DNA of 64,000 nucleotides. Source: UBA7446 sp038143535. Its GTDB lineage: Bacteria > Bacteroidota > Bacteroidia > Flavobacteriales > Flavobacteriaceae. A model generated the notes under the pieces. That model had not been told where the DNA came from and made no database searches. It saw only the letters and a program-made list of their open reading frames with translations. The translations under genes were made by a program, and so were the position numbers. Location of the stretch: the NCBI GenBank assembly GCA_038143535.1, contig JAYQMD010000001.1, forward strand, positions 930,001 to 994,000, given 5' to 3'. Positions 42,963 through 51,206 of the stretch are shown piece after piece. Positions within the stretch are counted from its first letter, which is position 1; each line of letters starts with the position of its first letter.

Positions 42963-45405
42963 CTATTCAATAGCAGCTTTTCAAGACGTTCTATTCTTGC
43001 CTCTTGCTCTTTTAATCTATTTATTTCAGCTTGTTGTTTATTGAGTTTTGTGTCTTGCTCTTTTAAAGCATTTATAAGCACAGGAACAAGCCCTTGATAG
43101 TTTACTGATTTAACTCCATTGCTTTCAGATACAAGTTCAGGAAACACCTTCTCTATGTCTTGTGCAAGCACACCTATCTTTTGTTTCTTATTCTCATCCT
43201 TTTTCATAGTGTATGTCTTACCATCTATTTGTAATAGTTTGGCAAGAGTACTACCAAGAGAAATTATATTAGCTTTTAGTCTTGCATCAGAGTTAATACT
43301 TAAATCTCCTGCTATTGTAGTTGTACCATCAAATAGTACTGTTAGTGCATCGCTTCTGTTATCATAAGTGCCATTACCTATTACAAAGGCTGTGTTTTCT
43401 AAACTAAATTCTGTAGCGATGTTAGTAACAGTTGAGCCTAATGAGTTAAAGCTCCCAACTATTAAAGATGAGTTATCACTAGCTATTGTTCCAATTCCCA
43501 TAGCTGTAGAATAGTCACCACTTGCTGTTGTACCAGCTCAATCGCTATTGAAGTATCTCCAGATGCATAATTGCCTCTTCCTACAGCAAAAGAGGACATT
43601 CCTGAAGAAAAAACTTCGTGTCCCAATGCTATAGCATCACTACCACTTGCAATTGCACAGCAGCCCATTGCAATTGAATAATCACCTGACGCTTCAGAGT
43701 GTCCTGCAGCAGCAAAAGAAAAATTCCCACTTGCTTCAGCACCTTGACCCATAGCTGTTGAATAATCTCCACTTGCTACTGAACCATTTCCTATAGCTGT
43801 TGAATAACCTCCACTTGCTGTATTGGTGTCTGATTGTATGCCAGTTCCACTTGTGTCGTTAAAGCTAAAAGGAGAACTTGATGATAGATTAGTAAGCTGT
43901 GAACCGTCACCTATAAATGCTGTAGCTGTTACAGAGCCTGAAACGTTTGTAGTGCCATCAAAGAGTACTGTTAATGCATCGCTTCTATTGTTTGCATCTG
44001 CTCCATTTCCTATTACAAAGGCTGTGTTGTCTGTACTAAATTCTGTAGCGCTGTTAGTAACAGTTGAACCTAATAAATTGTATCGACCAACTACTAAAGA
44101 ATTATAATCACTTGCTGCTGTTCTAAACCCTATAGATGTTGAATAATCTCCACTTGCTGATGTGCTATAACCCATTGATGTTGAACTAACTCCGCTTGCT
44201 GTAGTTCTGCTAATTGCAGTTGCCATTCTTCCAGTTGCATTACTGGTGTATCCAAGTGCAGTTGAATAATCACCAGATGCAATTGCTTCTCCACTCCCTA
44301 ACGCTATTGACCACTGCCCCTCAGCCATAACCGTTCTTCCAATGGCAACAGACTCAGCACCAGAAGCATCCGCACTTAATAATGCTATAGAGCCATAACC
44401 TGATGCTGTTGAATTCCCCACAGCAAAAGAGGAATTTCCACTTGCTGTAGAGCTTCCAAAAGCTGTTGAATAATCTCCACTTGCTGTAGAGCTTCCAAAA
44501 GCAGTTGCAGTATTACCACTCGCTAATGAACCATTACCAAATGCGGTTGTACCTTCGCCACCTGCTGTTGTTCCATTTCCCATTGAAGTAGAATTAGTTC
44601 CTGAAGCAACTGTATTTTCACCCATAGCTATTGAGTAATTCCCACTTGCTGTATTGGTGTCTGATTGTATGCCATTCCCACTTGTATCATTAAGGCTAAA
44701 TGGAGAACTTACAGAAAGATTAGTAAGTTGTGAACCATCTCCAATAAATTCAGTAGCTGTTACAGAGCCTGAAACGTTTGTAGTACCGTCAAATAGTACT
44801 GTTAGTGCATCACTTCTGTTGTCTGCATCTGCTCCATTTCCTATAACAAAGGCTGTGTTGTCTGTACTAAATTCTGTAGCGCTGTTAGTAACAGTTGAAC
44901 CTGCAGAATTGTTTTGCCCAACCACTAAAGAAACATAATCACTTGCAGTTGTGTTAGCTCCCATTGTTGTAGAATACCTTCCACTTGCTATTGTTGAATC
45001 TCCCATTGCTGTAGAATTCCTTCCACTTGCTGTTGTTGAATCTCCCATTGCTGTAGAACTAATTCCACTTGCTATTGTATTGTACCCCATCGCTGTAGAA
45101 TAATATTCACTTGCTGTTGTTAAATATCCGATAGCTGTAGAAATATCTGAACTTGCTGTTGTTTCAAACCCAATAGCGGTTGAAAGATAACCACTTGCTG
45201 TTGTATTTATACCAAGCGCTCTAGAATTAAAACCACTTGAAGTAGCATTATCTCCCATTGCAAAAGAGTAGTTACCTGAAGCATTGGCAAGACTAGACTG
45301 AATACCATCACCACTTGTATCATTAAGATACCAAGTAGCAGTATTAGATTGAGCAGTTAACGTTAGTGTAATTAAAAGAGCAGATAGTGAGAGTATAGTT
45401 TTCAT
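42959..45405 (-). CDS. YadA-head repeat adhesin with C-terminal S74 intramolecular chaperone, one frameshift
   Basis: Signal peptide MKTILSLSALLITLTLTAQS, then about 45 YadA/Hep_Hag head repeats of 14 residues (AMG-x-x-T-x-ASG-x-x-S). Three larger modules each begin FSLNDTSGNGIQSD-like and the first two end ATEFSTDNTAFVIGNGAD with TEFIGDGSQLTNLS. The frame is lost near 43539 (one base missing in ATTGAGCTGG, expected GGAGC) and resumes as AGTTASGDYSTAMGIGT; total 815 aa. The C-terminus is a peptidase S74 domain (DARLKANIISLGSTLAKLLQIDG, KIGVLAQDIEKVFPELV) plus a coiled coil. A trimeric surface or fibre-like adhesin is inferred; no YadA membrane anchor exists. Confidence 0.82.
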
Positions 45406-45436
45406 TGTAGAATTTTAAGAAAACTAAATTAATGAA

Positions 45437-45685
45437 TTAAACCATAGGCATATCTTCTTCTTTTAGTTCTGCTACTTCAAGTCCTCTTAAATAGGTTAGG
45501 GATACGTTTAAACTTGAATGCCCCATAGCTCTTTGTAGCTTGTGTAAAGAACCCGTACGCTTAAAGATTTCTATAGCTCCAGAGTGCCTAAAAGAATAGA
45601 TTGTAGTATGTTTTCCAATCTCTGGGCACTTCTTCTTAAACCTACTCCAAAGTGTCTTAAAATAGTCCTCATTGAATAGAACCAC
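45437..45685 (-). pseudogene. C-terminal fragment of a tyrosine recombinase (integrase), copy D of the tail
   Basis: 82 codons keep the second half of the catalytic domain: YSFRHSGAIEIF (Arg and His), LQRAMGHSSLNVS (His), and the nucleophile Tyr in LTYLRGLEVAE, ending LKEEDMPMV. Box I and the DNA-binding domains are missing: upstream sequence switches at 45680 to the 5' half of tRNA-His, with an in-frame TAG. The GTG at 45685 is an artefact of the fusion. Source of the tail sequence repeated as copies A-C, or another relic of it. Confidence 0.88.
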
Positions 45686-45725
45686 AATCTAGCGCTCTAA
45701 CCAACTGAGCTACAACCACCATTTT
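45677..45725 (-). repeat. Attachment-site repeat, right copy (orphan tRNA-His 5' half)
   Basis: Identical over 49 bp to 36431-36479. It retains tRNA-His from position -1 to the anticodon loop but runs into integrase code instead of the 3' half, so it cannot make a tRNA. Confidence 0.85.
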
Positions 45726-45733
45726 GTAGGATG

Positions 45734-45763
45734 CAAATGTACTATGTTTTTAGAGAATCCAAA
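45734..45763 (-). promoter_or_regulatory. tRNA-type promoter facing the orphan half-tRNA and integrase fragment
   Basis: Minus strand TTTG (45760-45763), 18-nt spacer, TACATTTG (45734-45741). Equivalent to the promoter of the intact tRNA-His; now it would transcribe the half-tRNA and the integrase remnant. Confidence 0.6.
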
Positions 45764-45770
45764 ACAGCTT

Positions 45771-46487
45771 TTACATCAAATCATTTATACGGTCAACAGC
45801 CAACAAACGCGCGGCTGTGAACCCCTCTGCATGGGCTACCCCAATGAGTCTTCCAAGATTGGCAGTACGGTATCTAACACTATCTAAAAAGTTTTGACTG
45901 CTGATGGGCGTTTCTGGTGCCGATGTTTTTGGATTAAAAAACTGGGATGCATATGCGCTAACCGCCTCTAGCTTGGTGTCTATATAAGCGCTTATGTCCA
46001 CCACAAAGTCTGGCTGGACATCGTTCCATTGAATGTAATGGTATACTTGCTTTGGGCGCCATGCGTCTTGGGATTGCCCCTTATGCGTGGTCTTCACTTG
46101 CTGTAAGCCACTCAAAAAACAACTTTCCAATACCAGTGCTGCGGCACGACCATGATCGGGGTGTCGATCTTCAACAGCGTTACAAAGCACCATATCGGGT
46201 TTTAACAAGCGTATATATGCCGCCAATTGCAATTGATGCGCTTTGTTGTTTTCAAAAAAACCATCTGCAAAATTGAGATTATAACGAGCTATTATCCCTA
46301 ATATGTTGGCTGCGTCTTTAGCTTCTTTTGCACGGATTTCAGCAGTTCCTCTAGTTCCCAGTTCCCCTTGCGTAAGGTCTAAAATGGCTACCTGCTTACC
46401 ATGGGCAATTTCTTTCGCTAAAGTTCCAGCGCAAGAAAGCTCTACATCATCGGGGTGTGCGCCTATAGCTAGGATATCTACATTCAT
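45771..46487 (-). CDS. bshB1: Bacillithiol biosynthesis deacetylase BshB1
   Basis: 238 residues of the LmbE/PIG-L zinc deacetylase family: ILAIGAHPDDVELSCAGTLA with the metal-binding AHPDD, LTQGELGTRGT, and DRHPDHGRAA. It removes the acetyl group from GlcNAc-malate in bacillithiol synthesis, expected in Bacteroidota that lack glutathione. The ATG at 46487 follows the peroxidase stop by 2 nt; the in-frame 46505 start overlaps it and lies before the first strand. Confidence 0.92.
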   Translation of the reverse strand: MNVDILAIGAHPDDVELSCAGTLAKEIAHGKQVAILDLTQGELGTRGTAEIRAKEAKDAANILGIIARYNLNFADGFFENNKAHQLQLAAYIRLLKPDMVLCNAVEDRHPDHGRAAALVLESCFLSGLQQVKTTHKGQSQDAWRPKQVYHYIQWNDVQPDFVVDISAYIDTKLEAVSAYASQFFNPKTSAPETPISSQNFLDSVRYRTANLGRLIGVAHAEGFTAARLLAVDRINDLM

Positions 46488-46489
46488 TT

Positions 46490-47032
46490 TTAGCTTTTTA
46501 TCCAATCTATTACAACGGGGTCATCGGGCTGTGTGCGCGGCGAAATTACCTCCACCAAATGACCGTTTTCGTCTATAAGATACTTTTGGAAATTCCAACT
46601 TACCGAACTGTCTTTAACGCCGTTCTTGTCTTTTTTGGTAAGAAAAGCATAAAGAGGGTGCTGCCTTTTTCCTTTGACGCTGATTTTGGCCATCATCGGA
46701 AAAGTAACTCCGTAGTTTTTTTCGCAAAAAACTTTAATATCTTCATTACTACCAGGTTCCTGCCACATGAAGTTATTGGCTGGAAACCCAATAACAACAA
46801 AATTTTGGTCTTTATATTCTTGATAAAGGGCTTCTAATTTTTTGTATTGGGGGGTTAGACCACATTTAGAGGCTGTATTTACAATCATAACTTTATTTCC
46901 CTTGAGTGATTCAAGCGAGAAGGGCTTGCCGTCTATATCCTCAACAGTAAAGGTGTGAATTGAATTTTTCATAGCAGTAGGTTGAGCATAACTAAAACAT
47001 GCAGCAAGCAGCAAAAAATACATAATGCGCAT
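46490..47032 (-). CDS. Glutathione-peroxidase-like thiol peroxidase, exported
   Basis: 180 residues with a signal peptide (MRIMYFLLLAACFSYAQ) and the GPx fold: VNTASKCGLTPQY with peroxidatic Cys, GFPANNFMWQEPGSNEDI and the Trp-Asn of SWNFQKYLI. The usual FPCNQFG resolving Cys is Ala here, so it resolves by another route. Likely reduces peroxides using thioredoxin-like or bacillithiol-linked donors in the periplasm. Co-transcribed with bshB1, which fits thiol redox defence. Confidence 0.9.
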   Translation of the reverse strand: MRIMYFLLLAACFSYAQPTAMKNSIHTFTVEDIDGKPFSLESLKGNKVMIVNTASKCGLTPQYKKLEALYQEYKDQNFVVIGFPANNFMWQEPGSNEDIKVFCEKNYGVTFPMMAKISVKGKRQHPLYAFLTKKDKNGVKDSSVSWNFQKYLIDENGHLVEVISPRTQPDDPVVIDWIKS

Positions 47033-47075
47033 AAGCAATTTTTTGCTAAGTTAAGCAATTGCAAAAAATGCGGAA

Positions 47076-47363
47076 TTAAACGATTTCTGCACTCAGCCCT
47101 GCAGCATGCAGACGGATGCATTTGGTTTCCAGTTCATCATAAGACGCCCGTTTGACCGAGCATTTTCCTTTGTAGTGTACAATAAGGGAACACTGCTCTG
47201 CCTGCTCGGTTGTGTGTCCGCACACTTCAATTAGGGTATTAATCACATGATCAAAAGTATTAACATCGTCGTTATAGAGGATGATTTCGTGGAGACGAGA
47301 TGTCTCAACGGCAACCTCCCGCTGTTCTTGCTCTTGTTCTTTTGTTTTTTCAAAGTAAATCAT
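47076..47363 (-). CDS. clpS: ClpS, N-end rule adaptor of ClpAP
   Basis: 95 residues. The adaptor core is clear: LYNDDVNTFDHVINTLIEVCGHTTEQAEQCSLIVHYKGKCSVKRASYDELETK, containing the residues that bind the N-degron and the ATPase N-domain. It hands N-terminal-bulky substrates to the Clp protease. Start at 47363 (MIYFEKTKEQ) just after prmA, avoiding an extension into prmA. Confidence 0.93.
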   Translation of the reverse strand: MIYFEKTKEQEQEQREVAVETSRLHEIILYNDDVNTFDHVINTLIEVCGHTTEQAEQCSLIVHYKGKCSVKRASYDELETKCIRLHAAGLSAEIV

Positions 47364-47368
47364 CTCCA

Positions 47369-48193
47369 CTAAATTATAAATTTTAAACAAATCCAACCTT
47401 CTTTTTCTGCTTTACCTGCGGGTTTAAGTCCATTTTGTTGTGCCAAAGCGTTTAGCACATCTACATCCTCTTGGTGAAATCCCGATAACAATAAGTTGCC
47501 GTTTACTGCTAACATTTTTGCATAGGCAGGTAAATGAGCTAACAACACATTTCTATTGATGTTAGCCAAAATCACTTGAGGCTTGAGGTCTGTTAAATCG
47601 TCCAGCGTTTTGGTGCTAAAGGCAATATCGTTTATGTCATTCTTCTTGGCATTTTCAATGGCATTCTCCACACACCAACTTTCAATATCAACACCAGTCA
47701 CTTTTTCAGCCCCTTGCATTTTTGCCGCTATGGCCAAAACACCCGTACCCGTACCCATATCCAAAACCGTTCTATTAGCAACATTGATGTGAAGAAGCTG
47801 TTCGAGCATAAGTTGTGTAGTGGCATGGTGGCCGGTGCCAAAAGACATCTGTGGGTCAATAATAATTTCGTGCTTGGTCGTGGCAGCTTTGTGAAACGAA
47901 GCCCTTATGGTCCAATCGCCAACTGCAATGGGATGAAAGTGTTCCTCCCATAGGGCATTCCAGTTATGCCCTTCAAAATCTTCTGTTTTAAGCTTAGCAG
48001 ACACCCCGTCAAAAGGAACAGCCAGACAGGCCACTTCGGAAATCTGGTCCGCTTGGTCCAAAGAAACATAGGCTGTTACACCTGTTTCGGTAGTGACAAA
48101 ACTCTCAAATGGAAAGGTAGTTAGCCAAGCAGAAAAAATAGCTGTTTTAGATGTTGGCTGAACATCAAAATGATACGCTCTGTAGGGTTTCAA
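47369..48193 (-). CDS. prmA: Ribosomal protein L11 methyltransferase
   Basis: 274 residues. SAM-binding motif VLDMGTGTGVLAIAAKMQGA, preceded by DPQMSFGTGHHATTQLML, which is specific to PrmA, and LANINRNVLLAHLP. It trimethylates L11 in the ribosome. A TTG start at 48193 immediately follows tpiA; no closer ATG lies upstream of the N-terminal domain. Operon tpiA-prmA-clpS. Confidence 0.93.
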   Translation of the reverse strand: MKPYRAYHFDVQPTSKTAIFSAWLTTFPFESFVTTETGVTAYVSLDQADQISEVACLAVPFDGVSAKLKTEDFEGHNWNALWEEHFHPIAVGDWTIRASFHKAATTKHEIIIDPQMSFGTGHHATTQLMLEQLLHINVANRTVLDMGTGTGVLAIAAKMQGAEKVTGVDIESWCVENAIENAKKNDINDIAFSTKTLDDLTDLKPQVILANINRNVLLAHLPAYAKMLAVNGNLLLSGFHQEDVDVLNALAQQNGLKPAGKAEKEGWICLKFII

Positions 48194-48195
48194 AT

Positions 48196-48945
48196 TTAAA
48201 AAGCGTTGACAATAGCGGCAAAATCTTCAGCCTTAAGTGAAGCCCCTCCTATCAATCCGCCATCAACGTCTGGTTGTGCAAAAATCTCTTTGGCGTTGGT
48301 AGGCTTAACGCTTCCTCCATAAAGAATAGAAATGCTTTGTGCTAATGCATCGTCATATTTTGCGGCTAATACCGCTCTGATGTGCGCGTGCATTTCTTGT
48401 GCCTGCGCTGGACTAGCGGTTTCTCCTGTTCCAATGGCCCATACGGGCTCATAAGCAAGTGTGATACTCGCCCATTGGGACGCATTTAGGTGAAAGAGTC
48501 CGTTTGTAAGCTGACTGGTAACAAGGTCAAAGTGTGCTTCCGATTTGCGATCTTCTAACTCCTCACCAAAACAAAAAATGACATGCATGTCGTTTTCCAA
48601 TGCGGCATTTACTTTTTCGGCCAAAAGGGCATCAGTCTCATGGAAATAAGCCCTGCGTTCGGAGTGTCCAAGGATAACGGTCTTCACCCCTATTCCTTCT
48701 AACATGGCTGCCGAAACTTCGCCAGTATAGGCACCAGAAGCGGCTTGGTGCATGTTCTGTGCGGCCACCTCAATTAATGTGCCAGCCGTTTGATCAACTG
48801 CTGCAGCTAAATGTACATATGGCGTAGCGATAGCTACATGCACGCCTGCATTAAACGTTTGTGCTTTTAACGCATCTATAAGCTCTTGGCTTTGTGCGGC
48901 GTTAAGGTTCATTTTCCAGTTACCGGCTACAATTTGTTTTCTCAT
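48196..48945 (-). CDS. tpiA: Triosephosphate isomerase
   Basis: 249 residues, complete TIM barrel: GNWKMNLN (Lys), ILGHSERRAYFHE (catalytic His), YEPVWAIGTGE (catalytic Glu), and the phosphate loop LYGGSVKPTNA. Interconverts DHAP and GAP. Two nt after the DUF1599 stop. Confidence 0.98.
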   Translation of the reverse strand: MRKQIVAGNWKMNLNAAQSQELIDALKAQTFNAGVHVAIATPYVHLAAAVDQTAGTLIEVAAQNMHQAASGAYTGEVSAAMLEGIGVKTVILGHSERRAYFHETDALLAEKVNAALENDMHVIFCFGEELEDRKSEAHFDLVTSQLTNGLFHLNASQWASITLAYEPVWAIGTGETASPAQAQEMHAHIRAVLAAKYDDALAQSISILYGGSVKPTNAKEIFAQPDVDGGLIGGASLKAEDFAAIVNAF

Positions 48946-48947
48946 GG

Positions 48948-49538
48948 TTAAGGTTGGTTATTTAAGTGTATCAATGCAAATAAGGCATAGTTAATCATGT
49001 CTTGGAAGTTGGCTTCTAGACCTTCACTGACAAGCGTTTTGCCTTTGTTATTTTCAATTTGTTTTACGCGCAACAGCTTCTGTAGAATCAAATCAGTTAG
49101 GGAGCTAACGCGCATGTCGCGCCATGCCTCGCCATAGTCGTGGTTCTTTAGCTCCATCAGGGCTTTGGCTGCTGCAGCGTGTTTGTTGTATTGGGCCATT
49201 ACCTCCTCACTTGACAGGTCGGGCTGCGCTGCGGCTCCCAATTCCAATTGGACTAGTGCCATAATAGAATAATTCACAATGCCAATAAACTCAGATACTT
49301 CACCCTCATCAACCTTTTTGGTTTCAATTTTTTGCAGGGTTCTGATGCGCTGGGCTTTGATGAAAATCTGATCGGTCAAGGAAGTGGGACGAAGTATGCG
49401 CCATGCACAGCCGTAATCCTTCATTTTTTGCTCAAACAATGACTTGCATGTTGTTATTGCTGTAAGATATTGTGCTTCGGTTTGCGCCACCTGATTTGAT
49501 TTGTTGTAAATTTCGCTCAAAAATGAAAATGTTTTCAT
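48948..49538 (-). CDS. DUF1599-family protein
   Basis: 196 residues composed of two similar halves (KMKDYGCAWRILRPTSLTDQIFIKAQRIRTLQKIE and ELKNHDYGEAWRDMRVSSLTDLILQKLLRVKQIEN), matching DUF1599. The repeated structure with EF/W-R-D motifs suggests an all-alpha, MazG-related nucleotide-binding fold. Its consistent place before tpiA in Bacteroidota is known; function is not. Confidence 0.86.
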   Translation of the reverse strand: MKTFSFLSEIYNKSNQVAQTEAQYLTAITTCKSLFEQKMKDYGCAWRILRPTSLTDQIFIKAQRIRTLQKIETKKVDEGEVSEFIGIVNYSIMALVQLELGAAAQPDLSSEEVMAQYNKHAAAAKALMELKNHDYGEAWRDMRVSSLTDLILQKLLRVKQIENNKGKTLVSEGLEANFQDMINYALFALIHLNNQP

Positions 49539-49566
49539 TTTAAACCAACTAATTTAGGTGCTATTT

Positions 49567-50394
49567 ATGAACATCTCATGTAAAGGCAAGCTTATAGACC
49601 TGACAACACCTAAAATAATGGGGATTCTGAACCTTACTCCAGACTCCTTTTACGACGGTGGTTTATACAACAATATAGACCGTGCACTTGCCCAAACGGA
49701 AAAAATGCTTCTTGAAGGCGCTACATTTATAGATGTCGGAGGAGCAAGCTCAAAACCAGGGGCCGTTGAGATTACAGTTGATGAAGAATTGGCACGGGTG
49801 TTGCCTGTTATTGAAAAAATACATAAAAAATTTCCGGATACGCTCATTTCCATAGACACCTACAGAAGTGATGTTGCCCAACAAGCCGTAGCAGGAGGTG
49901 CTGCTATGGTCAATGATATTTCGGGTGGTAATCTAGATGCTAAAATGCTAAAAACTGTTGGTGCACTAGGCGTTCCTTTTGTTGCCATGCACATGCAAGG
50001 CAAGCCGCAAAACATGCAAGACAAACCCAGCTATAACAATATACTGACGGATATTAGATCGTTTTTTGCTGCAAAAGTTGATGCAGCGCACAAGGCTGGC
50101 ATCCACGACATCATCATTGATCCGGGCTTTGGATTTGGTAAAACATTAGAACACAACTATGCTTTACTAAAATATTTAAGCAGCATTCAAGTGGACGGCA
50201 TTCCCATGCTGATTGGTGTGTCGCGCAAGTCGATGATTTATAAACTGCTTCATATAGAAGTTGCTGAGGCAGGGAATGGAACTAGCGTATTAAACACCGT
50301 TGCCTTGCAGCAAGGCGTTCAAATTTTACGTGTACACGACGTCAAAGAAGCCCATCAAGCCGTACAACTCATTGAAAAACTTAAGAATGCTTAA
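49567..50394 (+). CDS. folP: Dihydropteroate synthase
   Basis: 275 residues. Characteristic motifs: MGILNLTPDSFYDGG, IDVGGASSKPGA, VNDISGG, MHMQGKPQNMQ, IIDPGFGFGK, and GVSRKSMI. Joins pABA to hydroxymethyldihydropterin diphosphate in folate synthesis; the target of sulfonamides. ATG 49567 sits just upstream of the family start. Upstream of cdaA with a 23-bp gap, divergent from DUF1599. Confidence 0.95.
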   Translation: MNISCKGKLIDLTTPKIMGILNLTPDSFYDGGLYNNIDRALAQTEKMLLEGATFIDVGGASSKPGAVEITVDEELARVLPVIEKIHKKFPDTLISIDTYRSDVAQQAVAGGAAMVNDISGGNLDAKMLKTVGALGVPFVAMHMQGKPQNMQDKPSYNNILTDIRSFFAAKVDAAHKAGIHDIIIDPGFGFGKTLEHNYALLKYLSSIQVDGIPMLIGVSRKSMIYKLLHIEVAEAGNGTSVLNTVALQQGVQILRVHDVKEAHQAVQLIEKLKNA

Positions 50395-50417
50395 CCAATT
50401 ATTCGTAAATTTATAGA

Positions 50418-51206
50418 ATGTTTGATTTTTTAGATTTTAATATACTAGATATCATCGACATTGTGTTGGTGGCGATGTTGCTCTTCTATGCTTACCGTCT
50501 TGTTAAAGGAACAGCAGCCATCAATATTTTTGTAGGCATTGTCATACTCTACTTGATTTGGAAAATCACTGATGCCTTGAATATGGAATTGCTCAGCAAT
50601 ATACTCGGGGGCTTTATGAGTGTTGGGGTCTTTGCGCTAATCGTGGTTTTTCAACAAGAAATTCGCAAACTGCTATTGATGCTGGGGTCTTCAAATTTGG
50701 CAAACCGAAAGACAATAAATCGCTATCTTAAGATATTCAACACCAAATCAAGTGATATTGAGTCCTCACTTAATATTGACGCCTTAGTAAAAAGTTGTGC
50801 TTCGCTCAAAAAACAAAAAACAGGCGCGCTTTTAGTTCTGGAGCGCAACAGCAGCTTAGACTTTCTTAAATCCTCGGGTGTAGAGGTCAACATGGAAATT
50901 TCCGTTCCCGTCATTGAAAGTATCTTTCACAAAAGCGCACCCCTACACGATGGCGCAGCCATAATAGAAAACAACAACATCACAACAACACGTGTTGTGC
51001 TCCCCATATCCAACAAAAGTGGGCTACCAAAAAAATTCGGCTTAAGACACAAGGCTGCCATTGGAATTACAGAAAAAACAGATGCAGTGGTGTTGGTGGT
51101 ATCGGAAGAAACAGGAGGTATTAGTTACTTTAAAGACGGGAAAAAATTTCTTTTAGCTCCTATAAAGATTTGCATGACATCATTGCCAAAGATATGGCTT
51201 AGATGA
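50418..51206 (+). CDS. cdaA: Diadenylate cyclase (CdaA-type)
   Basis: 262 residues: three membrane helices at the N-terminus (to about residue 95), then the DAC domain with the ATP-binding DGA in SAPLHDGAAII and RHK in FGLRHKAAIGITE (the usual RHR is RHK). It makes c-di-AMP from two ATP. The pairing with folP is typical of Bacteroidota. It overlaps by 8 bp the 3' end of the convergent ABC gene. Confidence 0.93.
   Translation: MFDFLDFNILDIIDIVLVAMLLFYAYRLVKGTAAINIFVGIVILYLIWKITDALNMELLSNILGGFMSVGVFALIVVFQQEIRKLLLMLGSSNLANRKTINRYLKIFNTKSSDIESSLNIDALVKSCASLKKQKTGALLVLERNSSLDFLKSSGVEVNMEISVPVIESIFHKSAPLHDGAAIIENNNITTTRVVLPISNKSGLPKKFGLRHKAAIGITEKTDAVVLVVSEETGGISYFKDGKKFLLAPIKICMTSLPKIWLR

Larger units (their letters stand above)
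36431..45725. mobile_element. Integrated genomic island in tRNA-His
   Basis: Bounded by a 49-bp perfect direct repeat (36431-36479 and 45677-45725) covering the 5' half of tRNA-His up to the anticodon loop plus ATTTT upstream flank. A tyrosine recombinase fragment abuts the right copy. Cargo genes are A+T-rich by eye and typical of Bacteroidota accessory DNA (BspA repeats, DUF4373, RHH protein, HNH nuclease, YadA-type adhesin). No intact integrase, relaxase or conjugation gene is present, so it is a remnant or depends on helpers. Tail copies at 35.4 and 36.0 kb suggest that accessory DNA extends left of the tRNA too. Confidence 0.75.

Noticed and set aside
43823..44938. Two similar plus-strand frames (MVSDCMP...) opposite the adhesin
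   Set aside because: They mirror the internal module repeat of the adhesin and have no signals of their own.
43500..45400. Short regular repeats resembling a CRISPR or satellite array
   Set aside because: The repeats are in frame, about 42 bp, and encode YadA-head units without unique spacers of constant length.
45437..45685. 82-codon recombinase as a complete small gene with GTG start
   Set aside because: Box I and the N-terminal domains are missing, and its 5' end is exactly the tRNA fusion point.
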